A stretch of DNA of 64,000 nucleotides from Alphaproteobacteria bacterium (GTDB lineage: Bacteria; Pseudomonadota; Alphaproteobacteria; Acetobacterales; Acetobacteraceae), in contig JADZEB010000005.1 in the NCBI GenBank assembly GCA_020850755.1, forward strand, positions 33,412 through 97,411, given 5' to 3'. The first letter of the stretch is position 1. Each line of letters starts with the position of its first letter. The translations under genes and the position numbers were made by a program. The notes under the pieces are model-generated. The model worked only from the letters and a program-made list of their open reading frames with translations. It did not search any database and was not told the DNA's origin. Shown one piece after another: positions 8,784-17,782 of the stretch.

Positions 8784-9212
8784 TCAGGGCGCGCTGTCGG
8801 GCTGCTGCTCGTGCCCGGCAAGGCCGAGCGCCATCATCACGCCGAGTGTCGCGCCCTTGATCGGGCGGATGAAGGCGAGTGCCAGCACCAGCGTCAACGG
8901 CAGCCAGATCGCGGCGTGCAACCAGAGATCGGGCTTGTAGGAGCGTTCGACCATCAGCATCAGCGGAATGACGATGTGGCCGACCGCGAAGATGGTGAAG
9001 TAGGGTGGGGCGTCATCGGCGCGGATATTGTCGAGCCGCGTGCCGCAGGCGCTGCATTGCGCGCGCGGACGCAGGAAGCCGGCGAACAGCGCGCCCTCCC
9101 CGCAGGCGGGGCAGCGGCAGGACAGGCCGCGGCGCAGGGCGATGGCGGCGCGCGGCAGGGGCGGGGGCGCAATGGGTGGAGTAGCCCGCGCCGGATCGGC
9201 TGGCATGGTCAT
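8784..9212 (-). CDS. DUF983 family membrane protein
   Basis: Small membrane protein of 142 aa. The N-terminal ~40 residues are Pro/Ala-rich and are followed by LRRGLSCRCPACGEGALFAGFL and QCSACGTRLDN. Together these form a two-CxxC rubredoxin-like (probably zinc) knuckle characteristic of DUF983. Two hydrophobic helices follow (YFTIFAVGHIVIPLML and LWLHAAIWLPLTLVLALAFI). The start at 9212 (MTMPADP) is preceded by GGGACG; 9206 is an alternative ATG. The function of the family is unknown. It ends 46 bases before the dehydrogenase start and may share its transcript. Confidence 0.85.
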   Translation of the reverse strand: MTMPADPARATPPIAPPPLPRAAIALRRGLSCRCPACGEGALFAGFLRPRAQCSACGTRLDNIRADDAPPYFTIFAVGHIVIPLMLMVERSYKPDLWLHAAIWLPLTLVLALAFIRPIKGATLGVMMALGLAGHEQQPDSAP

Positions 9213-9414
9213 CTTCGTCCCGGAACTGGCGCCGCAAGCCGGGAAACGAGGCGTCTCAGGCGCTTGCTGCACCGCGATAACGCTTAGTAGGGCGCCCGGG
9301 CGCCGGGATCAAGGGGAATGGGGCGCGCGGGGTGCTGCGCGGCCTTGCCTGCCCTGGCCGTCCGGGCCGAGAATACCCGCCGCCTTCTATTTCCTTGACC
9401 ATCCCAGGTGCGCC

Positions 9415-10113
9415 ATGGCCGAACGTGTCCTCGTCATCAACCCGAACAGCGACCGCGGCTGCTCGGCCGGCATTTGCGATGCGCTGGCGCCGCTGCGCAT
9501 GGCGGGCGGGCCGGCGGTCGATGTCGCCACCCTGGCCGAAGGGCCGGACGGCATCTACACCAACCGCCAGGTCGCCTTCGTGGTCGAGCCCCTGATGCGC
9601 CTGATCGAGGCCGAGCGCGCGCGCACCGATGCCTTCGTCATCGCCTGCTATTCCGACCCCGGGCTGGAGGCGGCGCGCGAGGCATTCCCCGGCCTGCCCG
9701 TCTTCGGCATCCGCGAGAGCAGCGTTGCCGTGGCACTCGCGCGCGGGGACCGCTTCGGCATGATCGCGGCGGTGGACAGCAGCCTGCGCCGGCACCGCAA
9801 ATGGATGCAGGCCTCGGGCTTCGGGCCGCGGCTGGCGGCGAGCGAGGCGTCGGGGCTCAGCATCGCCGCGCTTGCCGCCGATCCGGCCGGCTGCCGCCCG
9901 CGCCTGGTCGAGATCGGCAAGCGGCTGGTGGCGGGCGGGGCGGACGTGATCATCACCGCCTGCGCCGGCATGAGCCCCTATCGCGCCCTGCTGGAGCAGG
10001 AATGCGGCGTGGCGGTGGTGGACCCGGTGCAGGCGGCGGGCATGCTGGCGCTGGGCGCGGCGCGACTGGCCGCCGCCGCGCGCCAGGAGGCGGGCGCCAA
10101 GGCGGCGGAATAG
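9415..10113 (+). CDS. Asp/Glu/hydantoin racemase family protein
   Basis: 232-aa member of the Asp/Glu racemase superfamily, closest in pattern to hydantoin racemases (HyuE). Those invert the 5-carbon of hydantoins using two cysteines. The start is VLVINPNSDRGCSAGI, a hydantoin-racemase-like opening. The two catalytic cysteines are placed in FVIACYSDPGLEAA (~80) and ITACAGMSPYRA (~183). PVFGIRESSVAVAL and VDPVQAAGMLALGAARL also fit. It converges on two carbamoylase-like genes and a cyclic amidohydrolase gene, so a hydantoin-type route is plausible. A related maleate isomerase or other amino-acid racemase role is possible. The stop codon lies inside a 15-bp tandem repeat. Confidence 0.82.
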   Translation: MAERVLVINPNSDRGCSAGICDALAPLRMAGGPAVDVATLAEGPDGIYTNRQVAFVVEPLMRLIEAERARTDAFVIACYSDPGLEAAREAFPGLPVFGIRESSVAVALARGDRFGMIAAVDSSLRRHRKWMQASGFGPRLAASEASGLSIAALAADPAGCRPRLVEIGKRLVAGGADVIITACAGMSPYRALLEQECGVAVVDPVQAAGMLALGAARLAAAARQEAGAKAAE

Positions 10114-10145
10114 GGGGCGGCGGAATAGGGGGCGGCGGAGTAGGG
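10101..10145. repeat. Three tandem copies of a 15-bp unit spanning the racemase stop
   Basis: Units at 10101-10115, 10116-10130 and 10131-10145 read GGCGGCGGAATAGGG, with one A-to-G change in the third. Because the unit is a multiple of three and contains TAG, the coding frame meets a stop in every copy. It lies between convergent genes; the next gene ends at 10160. Confidence 0.85.
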
Positions 10146-10159
10146 GGCGCGCGTCCGCC

Positions 10160-11131
10160 TCAGTCCGGGTCCCTGGCGCCGACGCGATCGAGGATCATGC
10201 CGTAATGCTCGGGCCGGCGGTGGGCGGCGAAGTTGAAGATCGTCGTCTTGCCGAGCCGGCAGAGGTCGAGATCGGCATCCGCCACGATCAGTTCGTCCTG
10301 CCAGCTGCTCGCCTCGGCGACGATCTGGCCCTGCGGGTTGACGATGATCGAGCTGCCGAACAGCTCGTGCCCGTCCTCGTTGCCGGCCTTGGCCACCGCC
10401 ACCGCCCAGGTCGCGTTCTGGTAGGCACCGGCGCGCACCGACAGGTGGCTGTGCTCGACGCGCAGATGCGGGCTCTCGTGCCCGGCATTGGTGGTGTTGA
10501 GCGCCGGGGTGTTGTAGCCGAGCATGACCAGCTCGACATTCTGCAACCCCATCACGCGCCAGGCTTCCGGCCAGCGCCGGTCGTTGCAGATCATCAGGCC
10601 CATGTTGGCCGGCGCGATCCCGTCCCAGCCGATGCGCCTGACCGGCCAGCCGAGATTGCCGACCTCGAAATAGCGCTTCTCCAGGTGCTGGGCGTGGCGC
10701 TGCGCCTCGAACTCGGCATGGCCGGGCAGGTGGATCTTGCGGTATTTCAGCAGCACCTCGCCCGCGGGGCTCACCATCACCGCGGTGTTGAAGCGGCGCG
10801 TGCGCAGCTTGCCCGTCTCGTCCGCCTCCTGCGTGAGCTCGGCGTAGCCGAGATGGAAGCCGATGCCGTAGCGCCTGGCGGCGGCGAACAAAGGCGCGGT
10901 GGTGTTCGAGGGCAGTGCGGACTCGAACCAGCGATCGACCTCGGCCCAGTCCGCCATGTACCAGCGCGGGAAGAAGGTGGTGAGCGCGAGTTCGGGGTAG
11001 ACCAGGATCTGCACGCCGCGCCGGTGCGCCTTCTCCATCAGCGCGCAGAGCCGCTCGACCACGCTTTCGCGGCTCTCGGCCTTCTGGATCGGGCCGAGCT
11101 GCGCCGCGCCCACCGTGACCACGCGCGCCAT
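10160..11131 (-). CDS. Carbon-nitrogen hydrolase, N-carbamoyl-D-amino-acid hydrolase-like (copy A)
   Basis: Nitrilase-superfamily amidohydrolase of 323 aa. It probably hydrolyses an N-carbamoyl amino acid to amino acid, ammonia and CO2. The Glu-Lys-Cys triad is visible: Glu47 in VYPELALTTFFP, Lys132 in KYRKIHLPG and Cys182 in LMICNDRRWPE. ICNDRRWPE is specifically the D-carbamoylase version of the nucleophile motif. The start is the ATG at 11131, five bases after the stop of copy B, so the two are translationally close. It is about half identical by eye to copy B, indicating tandem duplication followed by divergence. The substrate difference between the copies is unknown. Confidence 0.9.
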   Translation of the reverse strand: MARVVTVGAAQLGPIQKAESRESVVERLCALMEKAHRRGVQILVYPELALTTFFPRWYMADWAEVDRWFESALPSNTTAPLFAAARRYGIGFHLGYAELTQEADETGKLRTRRFNTAVMVSPAGEVLLKYRKIHLPGHAEFEAQRHAQHLEKRYFEVGNLGWPVRRIGWDGIAPANMGLMICNDRRWPEAWRVMGLQNVELVMLGYNTPALNTTNAGHESPHLRVEHSHLSVRAGAYQNATWAVAVAKAGNEDGHELFGSSIIVNPQGQIVAEASSWQDELIVADADLDLCRLGKTTIFNFAAHRRPEHYGMILDRVGARDPD

Positions 11132-11136
11132 GGCGG

Positions 11137-12117
11137 CTACTCCGCCGCTGCCGGCGGGGCGACGGGGGGCTCGATCGCGCCGACCTGCTCGACGATGCGT
11201 CCATAGTGCTGCGGGCGGCGATGGGCGGCGAAGTTGAACATCTTCTCCTTGCCCTGCTTGCAGAGATCGAGATCGGCATCGTGGACGATGATCTCGTCGC
11301 CGAGCGTCTTGCACTGCGCCTTCACCTGCCCGTCCGGGCCGACGATGCAGGAGCCGCCGATCAGCCCGCCGCCATCCTCGTTGCCGGCCTTGGCCACGGA
11401 AACGGCCCAGGTCGAGTTCATGTAGGCGTTGCCCTGCACGGCGAGGGTGGAATGGAAGGTGCGCAGCTCCGCGCTCTCGCCCTCGCCGCCATTGGGATCG
11501 AAGGAGGCCGAGTTGTAGCCGATCAGCATCAGATCGACGCCCTGCAGCCCGTAGCAGCGCCAGCCCTCGGGCCAGCGGCGGTCGTTGCAGATCAGCATGC
11601 CCAGGATGCCGCCGAAGCCGCGGAAGGCCGGGAAGCCGAGATTGCCGTAGGTGAAGTAGCGCTTCTCGAGCTGCTGGTAGGTCAGGCCGGGGCGGAAATC
11701 GGTGCTGCCCGGCAGGTGCACCTTGCGATACTTGCCGATGACGCGCCCGGCGCGGTCGACTGTGATCGCGCTGTTGTAGCGGATGGTCTTCAGGGTGCCG
11801 GTCTCGTCCTTCTCGCGGGCAAGCTCGGCAAAGCCGAGATAGAAGCCGAGCTTCAGCTCGCGCGCGCGGTCGAACAGGGGCTGCACGTTCGGGTTGGGCA
11901 TCGCCGGCTCGAAGAAGGCCAGCAGCTCGTCCTCGTTCTGGTAGAACCAGCGCGGGAAGAAGGTGGTCAGCGCCAGCTCCGGCAGCACCACCAGCTCGGC
12001 GCCTTGCTTGGCGCTGCCTTCCAGCAGCGCGATGATGCGGTCCATGATCTGCTTGCGGCTGTCATACTTGCTGTTGGGGCCCATCTGGGCGCCGGCAACG
12101 CGGACGATGCGAGACAT
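11137..12117 (-). CDS. Carbon-nitrogen hydrolase, N-carbamoyl-D-amino-acid hydrolase-like (copy B)
   Basis: 326-aa nitrilase-superfamily enzyme, paralogue of the gene just downstream. The triad residues are Glu47 (VLPELALTTFFP), the Lys of KYRKVHLPG and the Cys of LICNDRRWPE. The ATG at 12117 is chosen because AAGGGAG stands six bases before it; an in-frame TTG two codons upstream would overlap that site. It follows the cyclic amidohydrolase gene by 41 bases on the same strand. Order of use would be ring opening, then decarbamoylation. A second possible activity is beta-ureidopropionase-like, but the ICNDRRWPE motif favours the D-amino-acid type. Confidence 0.9.
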   Translation of the reverse strand: MSRIVRVAGAQMGPNSKYDSRKQIMDRIIALLEGSAKQGAELVVLPELALTTFFPRWFYQNEDELLAFFEPAMPNPNVQPLFDRARELKLGFYLGFAELAREKDETGTLKTIRYNSAITVDRAGRVIGKYRKVHLPGSTDFRPGLTYQQLEKRYFTYGNLGFPAFRGFGGILGMLICNDRRWPEGWRCYGLQGVDLMLIGYNSASFDPNGGEGESAELRTFHSTLAVQGNAYMNSTWAVSVAKAGNEDGGGLIGGSCIVGPDGQVKAQCKTLGDEIIVHDADLDLCKQGKEKMFNFAAHRRPQHYGRIVEQVGAIEPPVAPPAAAE

Positions 12118-12158
12118 TGGCAACTCCCTTGGTCGGCAATCGGCGGTTCAGGTATCGG

Positions 12159-13544
12159 TCAGGCGGCGCCGGCGGCGGCCTTGAGGCGGGGGACGAAGCG
12201 GCCTTCGCCGGGCTTGGCCAGCACGGCCGCGCCGTCCCATATCACGCGCCCGCGCAGGATGGTGGCGGCCACCTTGGCCTTCATGGTCATGCCGTGGAAG
12301 GCCGACCAGCGATTCTCGGGCCGGTCGACGATGCTCGCCTCGTCGAACTCGTAGTCGGCCGGTTCGAGCACGCAAAGGTCGCAATCGGCCCCGACCATGA
12401 TCGCGCCTTTCTTCGGGAACAGGCCGTGATGGCGGGCGGTGGCCTCGGCGCAGTATCTCGCCAGCAGCGTCACCGGCAGGCCGCGGCGCACGAGCAGCGT
12501 GTACATCAGCGGCGCGAAGGTCTGCAGCCCGGTCAGGCCCGAGCCATTGTCGAAGATCTGCGGCCGGGTCTTGCGGTCGAGCGGCCAGGGCGCGTGGTCG
12601 GTCGAGACATAGGCCATGGCGCCGCGCTGCAGCCGGTCCCACATCCGCTCCACCTCGGCGACGCTGCGGACGGGCGGGTTGCACTTCACCTTGGCACCGA
12701 TGCGGGCGAGGTCGTCCTCGGTCAGGCAGAGATACTGGATGCAGGCCTCGGCCGAGGCGCGCGCGCCGGCCTCGCGGTAGATCGCGGCGAGATCGAAGCC
12801 GCGCGCGAGCGAGGAATGGGCGATGTGCACATGCGCGCCCGTTTCCAGCGCCAGCTCGAAGATCTCCACATCCGCCAGCGTCTCCGAGATCGGCGGGCGG
12901 GTCTTCGCGTGCATGATGTTCTCGGTCCGCCCGGCCGCCTTGGCCTCGGCCGTAAGCCGGTCGATGATCTCCTGGTCCTCGTTGTGGACCGAGACGGGCA
13001 GGCCCGTTTCCGCGATCAGCCTGAGGGCCTTGAGCATCTCGGCATGGCTGATGCGCGGGAAGCGGTGGGCCGAGGTCTCGTAGGTGGACATCTTGAAGCT
13101 GCACGCCCCGGCCTGGGCCAGTTCCGGAATGTGGTGCGTGCCGCCCTCCTTCAGGATGGTGGCATAGAGCGCCACATCGACATGGGCGGTGCGGTTCACC
13201 CAGCCGATCTTGTCCTGGAACATGGCGGCGTTCGTGACCGGCGCCGGCTCGTCATAGGGCATGTCGACGCAGGTGGTGACGCCGCCGGCCGCGGCCGTGC
13301 GCGTCGCCCCCTCGATTCCCGCCCAGCCGATCGCCGAGGAGGTGTGCATGTGCCCGTCGACCAGGCCCGGGAACACCAGCCGCCCGGTATGGTCGAGCGG
13401 GGCGGCCTTGGCCGAGGGCGGCGCGCCCTGGCCGATGGCGGCGATGGCCTCGCCGCGCACGGCGATCCAGCCGGCCCTGAGCACGCGATCGGGCAGCACC
13501 AGATCGCCCAGGATCACGCGGTCGAAGGCGGGACTATCGGACAT
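12159..13544 (-). CDS. Cyclic amidohydrolase (hydantoinase/allantoinase/dihydroorotase family)
   Basis: Binuclear-metal amidohydrolase of 461 aa that would open a cyclic amide such as hydantoin, allantoin or dihydropyrimidine. The start at 13544 ([14 protein letters not shown]) has AGGGAG nine bases upstream. Metal ligands: HMH in [14 protein letters not shown] (~65), the probable carbamylated Lys in CSFKMSTYE (~150), His in [11 protein letters not shown], His in [11 protein letters not shown] and Asp in [11 protein letters not shown] (~313). The FKMSTY segment resembles allantoinases, and the His-Asn-Glu motif is common to the whole group. The carbamoylase pair lies directly downstream, favouring a hydantoinase-type role. 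Confidence 0.87.
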   Translation of the reverse strand: MSDSPAFDRVILGDLVLPDRVLRAGWIAVRGEAIAAIGQGAPPSAKAAPLDHTGRLVFPGLVDGHMHTSSAIGWAGIEGATRTAAAGGVTTCVDMPYDEPAPVTNAAMFQDKIGWVNRTAHVDVALYATILKEGGTHHIPELAQAGACSFKMSTYETSAHRFPRISHAEMLKALRLIAETGLPVSVHNEDQEIIDRLTAEAKAAGRTENIMHAKTRPPISETLADVEIFELALETGAHVHIAHSSLARGFDLAAIYREAGARASAEACIQYLCLTEDDLARIGAKVKCNPPVRSVAEVERMWDRLQRGAMAYVSTDHAPWPLDRKTRPQIFDNGSGLTGLQTFAPLMYTLLVRRGLPVTLLARYCAEATARHHGLFPKKGAIMVGADCDLCVLEPADYEFDEASIVDRPENRWSAFHGMTMKAKVAATILRGRVIWDGAAVLAKPGEGRFVPRLKAAAGAA

Positions 13545-13740
13545 GGCGGGCTCCCTGTCGGCTGGCCGGCGGCGAGGGGTCGGGGCCGGGAGCGGCTTGC
13601 CACTGCCCGCGCCCGACACTAGAAAGAGCCGCCCCGCCATTGCCTGCGGGGCACGCGCCATAACTACGCCCGTCGGCGCCCGCGCTCAAGGCTGCGCGAG
13701 GACCCGCCGGCACCACCCCCGAGGGGAGCATCGCCGCGCC

Positions 13741-15261
13741 ATGATCAACCACACCGTCCGCGTCTATCCGTCGAAGCAGCACCTGCCGCGCGAGCAGCAA
13801 CTGGCCTGGAAGATCGCCGCCGTTGCCGCCGACAAGGTCGCGGTCGAGAAGGATGTGGAGGCGATGATCGTCAACCGGATCATCGACAACGCCTCGGTCG
13901 CGATCGCGGCGATCAACCGCCAGCCGGTGATGAGCGCGCGCGCGATGGCGATGGGCCATCCGCGCAAGGGCGGCGCGACGGTGTTCGGCCTGCCCGCCGG
14001 CAAGCGCGTCTCGCCGGAATGGGCGGCCTGGGCGAACGGAACGGCGGTGCGCGAGCTCGACATGCACGACACCTTCCTCGCCGCCGACTATTCGCACCCG
14101 GGCGACAACATCCCGCCGATCCTGGCCGTGGCCCAGACGCTGGGCAAGAGCGGCAAGGACCTGATCCGGGGGCTGGCCACCGGCTACGAGATCCATGTCG
14201 ACCTCGTGCGTGCGATCTGCCTGCACAAGCACAAGATCGACCATATCGCCCATCTCTGCCCCGCGGCGGCGGCCGGGATCGGCACGCTCTTGGGCCTCAA
14301 GACCGAGATCATCTACCAGGCCGTGCAGCAGGCCCTGCACGTCTCCTGCACCACGCGCCAGAGCCGCAAGGGCGAGATCAGCTCCTGGAAGGCCTATGCC
14401 CCCGCCCATGCCGGCAAGCTGGCGGTGGAGGCGGTCGATCGCTGCATGCGCGGCGAGGGCGCGCCGAGCCCGATCTATGAAGGCGAGGATTCGGTCATCG
14501 CCTGGATGCTGGCTGGCCGCGACGACAAGAACGCCAGCTACACCGTGCCGCTGCCCGGCAAGGGCGAGCCCAAGCGCGCCATCCTCGACAGCTACACCAA
14601 GGAGCACTCGGCCGAGTACCAGAGCCAGGCGCTGATCGACCTCGCCTTCAAGCTGCGCCCGCTGGTGCTCCAGCGCGGCGGGTTCGAGGCGATCAAGAGC
14701 ATCGTCATCCACACCAGCCACCACACCCACTACGTGATCGGCACCGGCGCCAACGACCCGCAGAAGATGGACCCCAAGGCCAGCCGCGAGACGCTGGACC
14801 ACTCGATCATGTACATCTTCGCGGTGGCCTTGCAGGACGGGCGCTGGCACCATGTCGACAGCTACACGCCGCGCCGCGCCGGCCGCCCCGACACGGTGAA
14901 GCTCTGGCAGAAGATCAGCACCATCGAGGACCCGGAGTGGACGCGCCGCTACCATTCGGAGGATCCGAACCAGAAGGCGTTCGGCGGGCGCGTGGTGATC
15001 AAGTTCAACGACGGCTCGACACTGGTGGACGAGCTGGCGGTGGCCAACGCCCACTCGCTCGGCGCCAAGCCCTTCGCGCGGGCCGACTATATCCGCAAGT
15101 TCGACATCCTGACCGAAGGCGTGGTCACGCGCGCCGAGCGCAACCGCTTCATCGAGGCGTGCGAGAATGTCGGCCGCCTCAAGGCGGGCGAGCTGGGCGC
15201 GCTGAACGTCGCCCTGCCGGCGGCGAAGCTCAAGGCGAACAAGGCGAAGGCCATCTTCTGA
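13741..15261 (+). CDS. MmgE/PrpD family protein (2-methylcitrate dehydratase-like)
   Basis: 506-aa member of the MmgE/PrpD family. PrpD dehydrates 2-methylcitrate in propionate breakdown. The ATG at 13741 has GAGGGGAGC about 14 bases upstream and gives [20 protein letters not shown]. Conserved regions: [64 protein letters not shown], and [22 protein letters not shown]. The DMHDT..HPGDN segment is the active-site signature. prpC follows 81 bases later, which supports methylcitrate chemistry. prpB (methylisocitrate lyase) is not in the window. Some family members act on other substrates, so the gene symbol is withheld. Confidence 0.88.
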   Translation: MINHTVRVYPSKQHLPREQQLAWKIAAVAADKVAVEKDVEAMIVNRIIDNASVAIAAINRQPVMSARAMAMGHPRKGGATVFGLPAGKRVSPEWAAWANGTAVRELDMHDTFLAADYSHPGDNIPPILAVAQTLGKSGKDLIRGLATGYEIHVDLVRAICLHKHKIDHIAHLCPAAAAGIGTLLGLKTEIIYQAVQQALHVSCTTRQSRKGEISSWKAYAPAHAGKLAVEAVDRCMRGEGAPSPIYEGEDSVIAWMLAGRDDKNASYTVPLPGKGEPKRAILDSYTKEHSAEYQSQALIDLAFKLRPLVLQRGGFEAIKSIVIHTSHHTHYVIGTGANDPQKMDPKASRETLDHSIMYIFAVALQDGRWHHVDSYTPRRAGRPDTVKLWQKISTIEDPEWTRRYHSEDPNQKAFGGRVVIKFNDGSTLVDELAVANAHSLGAKPFARADYIRKFDILTEGVVTRAERNRFIEACENVGRLKAGELGALNVALPAAKLKANKAKAIF

Positions 15262-15342
15262 CCGCGCGCCCTGCGCGCGCAGCCCGAACCCCATCCGGCC
15301 CGGGGCCGTGCCGCCCCGGGCGCAGCAGACGGAACGAAGGCC

Positions 15343-16479
15343 ATGACCGAGACCAACCAGCAGATCCACAAGGGCCTCGACGGCGTCTATGTGGACACGA
15401 CCGCCGTCTCCAAGGTGATGCCGGAAACGAACTCGCTCACCTATCGCGGCTACCCGGTGCAGGAGCTGTGCGAGAACTGCTCCTTCGAGGAGGTGGCCTA
15501 CCTGTTGTGGAACGGCGAGCTGCCGAGCCGCAAGCAGCTGGCCGCCTTCCAGAAGGCCGAGCGCGCCGAGCGCAAGCTCAGCCCGCGCCTGTTGCGCGTG
15601 ATCAAGGAGTTCCCGAAGAAGGCTCACCCGATGGACACGATCCGCACGGCCGTGTCCTTCATGGGGCTGGAGGACGCAGACACCGCGGACAATTCCGAGG
15701 CGGCGAACCGGCGCAAGGCGCTGCGCCTTCTGGCCAAGATCCCGACCGCGGTCGCGGCCAATTTCCGCATGCGCAGCGGCAAGCGCCCGATCGCCCCGCG
15801 CGCCGACCTCTCCTTCTCCGAGAACTTCTTCCGCATGTGCTTCGGCAAGGTGCCGGCCAAGGAGGTGGTCAAGGCGTTCGATGTCAGCCTGATCCTCTAT
15901 GCCGAGCATTCCTTCAACGCCTCGACCTTCACCTCGCGTGTCATCGCCTCGACGCTGGCCGACATCCACGGCGCCACGGTGGGCGGCATCGCCGCGCTCA
16001 AGGGCCCGCTGCATGGCGGCGCCAACGAGGCGGTGATGCACATGCTCAAGGAGATCGGCACGCCCGCCCGCGCCAAGGGCTGGATCGACGGCAAGCTCGA
16101 GCACCGGGCGCTGGTGATGGGCTTCGGTCACCGCGTCTACAAATGGGGCGACAGCCGCGTGCCGACCATGACCAAGTACATGAACGCGATGGCCGACTTC
16201 ACCGGCGGGCACAAATGGGTGGAGATCGCCAACGTGCTGGCCGGGGAGATGATGGCCAAGAAGAACATCCACCCCAACCTCGATTTCCCGGCCGGGCCAG
16301 CCTACTACATGATGGGCTTCCCGATCGACTTCTTCACGCCGATCTTCGTGATGAGCCGCACCACCGGCTGGAGCGCGCATGTGATCGAGCAGCACAACGC
16401 CAACAAGCTGATCCGCCCGCTCTCGGTCTATACCGGGTCGGCCGAGCGGCGCGTCCCGGCGATGAAGGCGCGCGGCTGA
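15343..16479 (+). CDS. prpC: 2-methylcitrate synthase / citrate synthase
   Basis: 378-aa type II (short) citrate synthase fold enzyme that condenses propionyl-CoA with oxaloacetate (PrpC) or acetyl-CoA with oxaloacetate. The start TETNQQIHKGLDGVYVDTTAVSKV is typical of PrpC, and the length fits PrpC rather than the ~430-residue hexameric GltA. Catalytic residues: His in LHGGANEAVM (~226), His in GFGHRVYKWGD (~263) and Asp in NLDFPAGPAYY (~313). It lies downstream of the PrpD-like gene on the same strand, and a hairpin terminator follows. A main citrate synthase role cannot be excluded from sequence alone. Confidence 0.9.
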   Translation: MTETNQQIHKGLDGVYVDTTAVSKVMPETNSLTYRGYPVQELCENCSFEEVAYLLWNGELPSRKQLAAFQKAERAERKLSPRLLRVIKEFPKKAHPMDTIRTAVSFMGLEDADTADNSEAANRRKALRLLAKIPTAVAANFRMRSGKRPIAPRADLSFSENFFRMCFGKVPAKEVVKAFDVSLILYAEHSFNASTFTSRVIASTLADIHGATVGGIAALKGPLHGGANEAVMHMLKEIGTPARAKGWIDGKLEHRALVMGFGHRVYKWGDSRVPTMTKYMNAMADFTGGHKWVEIANVLAGEMMAKKNIHPNLDFPAGPAYYMMGFPIDFFTPIFVMSRTTGWSAHVIEQHNANKLIRPLSVYTGSAERRVPAMKARG

Positions 16480-16507
16480 CGATACCGCCGCCGGGTCGCA
16501 TCACGGC

Positions 16508-16546
16508 GCGGCCGCCGCGGGCAGCCGTGGCGGCCGCTTCGTCTTT
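16508..16546 (+). terminator. Hairpin terminator after prpC
   Basis: A perfect 9-bp stem, GCGGCCGCC (16508-16516) with GGCGGCCGC (16529-16537), is followed by TTCGTCTTT. It lies 28 bases after the prpC stop and ends the prpD-prpC unit before ilvE. Confidence 0.65.
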
Positions 16547-16615
16547 CGGCGGACCATCTGTTCAGGGAAGGGCGCGCGGGCTAGGCTCGGGGCCTCAATC
16601 TGCCAGGAGGAAACC

Positions 16616-17566
16616 ATGGACGACGCCAAGAAGATGCCCAAATACCTGCACCTCAACGGCAAGGTGGTGCCATACGAGGACGCCAAGATTCATATCCTCA
16701 GCCCGTGCGTGAAGTACGGTGCCGGCGTGTTCGAGGGCATCCGCGGCTACTGGAACGATCAGCAGGAGGAGATGTACGTCTTCCGCCTGGCCGAGCATCT
16801 CGACCGCCTGCAATACTCGATGAAGGTGATGCGCTACGACGAGGTCTACTCGAACGAGCAGATGGCCAACTGGACGCTCGAGTTGATCCGCGCCAACAAT
16901 TTCCGCGAGACGGTGCATATCCGCCTGATGACCTATGTCGATGGCGCGGGCGAGCAGAACTCCACCGGCCCGATCGGCATCGCCATCTCGGCGATCGCGC
17001 GCCCGATCCCGAAGAAGCTCAGCGAAGGCGTCTCGGCCGGCGTGTCCTCCTGGGTGCGGCTGGCCGACAATGCCATGCCGGTGCGCGTGAAGTGCAACGC
17101 GAACTACCAGAACGGGCGGCTTGCCTCGATCGAGGCGAAGCTCAACAAGTACGATGCCTCGTTGATGATGAACGCGCGCGGCACCGTGGCCGAAGGCCCC
17201 GGCATGTGCTTCTTCGCCATCCGCAACGGCAAGCCGATCACGCCGCCTGTCACCGGCTCGATCCTGGAAAGCATCACGCGCGACACGCTCATTCGCCTGA
17301 TGGGCGAATATATGAGCCTCGAAACCGAGGAGCGCGAGATCGACCGCAGCGAGCTCTACGCTTGTGACGAGGCGTTCTATTGCGGCACCGGCTGGGAGAT
17401 CACGCCGGTGACATCGATCGACCGCGCGCCCGTCGGCGACGGCAAGGTGGGCGCCATCACGAAAAAATTGCAGGATCTCTACTTCAAGGTCGCGAAGGGC
17501 GAGATCGGCGACCATGCCCCGTGGCGCACGCCGGTGTACAAGCGGCCGAATGCGCGTGCTGCTTGA
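16616..17566 (+). CDS. ilvE: Branched-chain amino-acid aminotransferase
   Basis: PLP-dependent (fold type IV) transaminase of 316 aa, the last step of Val, Leu and Ile synthesis and the first of their breakdown. The ATG at 16616 follows CAGGAGGAAACC, a strong ribosome site. Motifs: YLHLNGKVVPYEDAKIHILSPCVKYGAGVFEGIRGYW at the N-terminus, the PLP lysine in VRVKCNANYQNGRLAS (~160), EGPGMCFFAIRNG, and the cofactor-phosphate segment VTGSILESITRDTLIRL. CGTGWEITPVTSIDRAPVGDG is the conserved C-terminal end. It is a single gene between two terminators, so it is probably transcribed alone. A related D-amino-acid transaminase is the only real alternative. Confidence 0.93.
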   Translation: MDDAKKMPKYLHLNGKVVPYEDAKIHILSPCVKYGAGVFEGIRGYWNDQQEEMYVFRLAEHLDRLQYSMKVMRYDEVYSNEQMANWTLELIRANNFRETVHIRLMTYVDGAGEQNSTGPIGIAISAIARPIPKKLSEGVSAGVSSWVRLADNAMPVRVKCNANYQNGRLASIEAKLNKYDASLMMNARGTVAEGPGMCFFAIRNGKPITPPVTGSILESITRDTLIRLMGEYMSLETEEREIDRSELYACDEAFYCGTGWEITPVTSIDRAPVGDGKVGAITKKLQDLYFKVAKGEIGDHAPWRTPVYKRPNARAA

Positions 17567-17615
17567 GTTTTTCGCGCATCGCTCGTCACGAATTCACGAC
17601 CACTCCACTGCAACG

Positions 17616-17646
17616 CGCCGCGTGTCGGATACGACACGCGGCGTTT
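17616..17646 (+). terminator. Strong hairpin terminator after ilvE
   Basis: A perfect 12-bp stem (17616-17627 with 17632-17643) closes on the 4-base loop GATA and is followed by TTT. It begins 50 bases after the ilvE stop. Confidence 0.75.
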
Positions 17647-17675
17647 GCGCATCCGCTTGCGACTCATCGCCAGTG

Positions 17676-17704
17676 TTGACAGGTCACGACTCAGTCATCA
17701 TAGC
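17676..17704 (+). promoter_or_regulatory. Candidate sigma-70 promoter for the decarboxylase/H1-tail gene
   Basis: A consensus -35 TTGACA (17676-17681) stands 17 bases before CATAGC (17699-17704), a weak -10. It is in a locally AT-richer stretch after the ilvE terminator and about 80 bases before the GTG start. The -35 is exact; the -10 match is only partial. Confidence 0.45.
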
Positions 17705-17782
17705 GTTGCGTTGCGTGCGCAGAACCGATTCGATTCGCAACATGTAAATCGGTGAACTGCGGCGTTGAGGGAGCGTCAACCC

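Noticed and set aside
13534..16395. A 953-codon open frame on the minus strand opposite the PrpD and PrpC genes
   Set aside because: It is a GC-rich mirror frame: its composition (His, Arg, Gly, Ala) is typical of antisense reading, it has no family motif, and both plus-strand genes are unmistakable.
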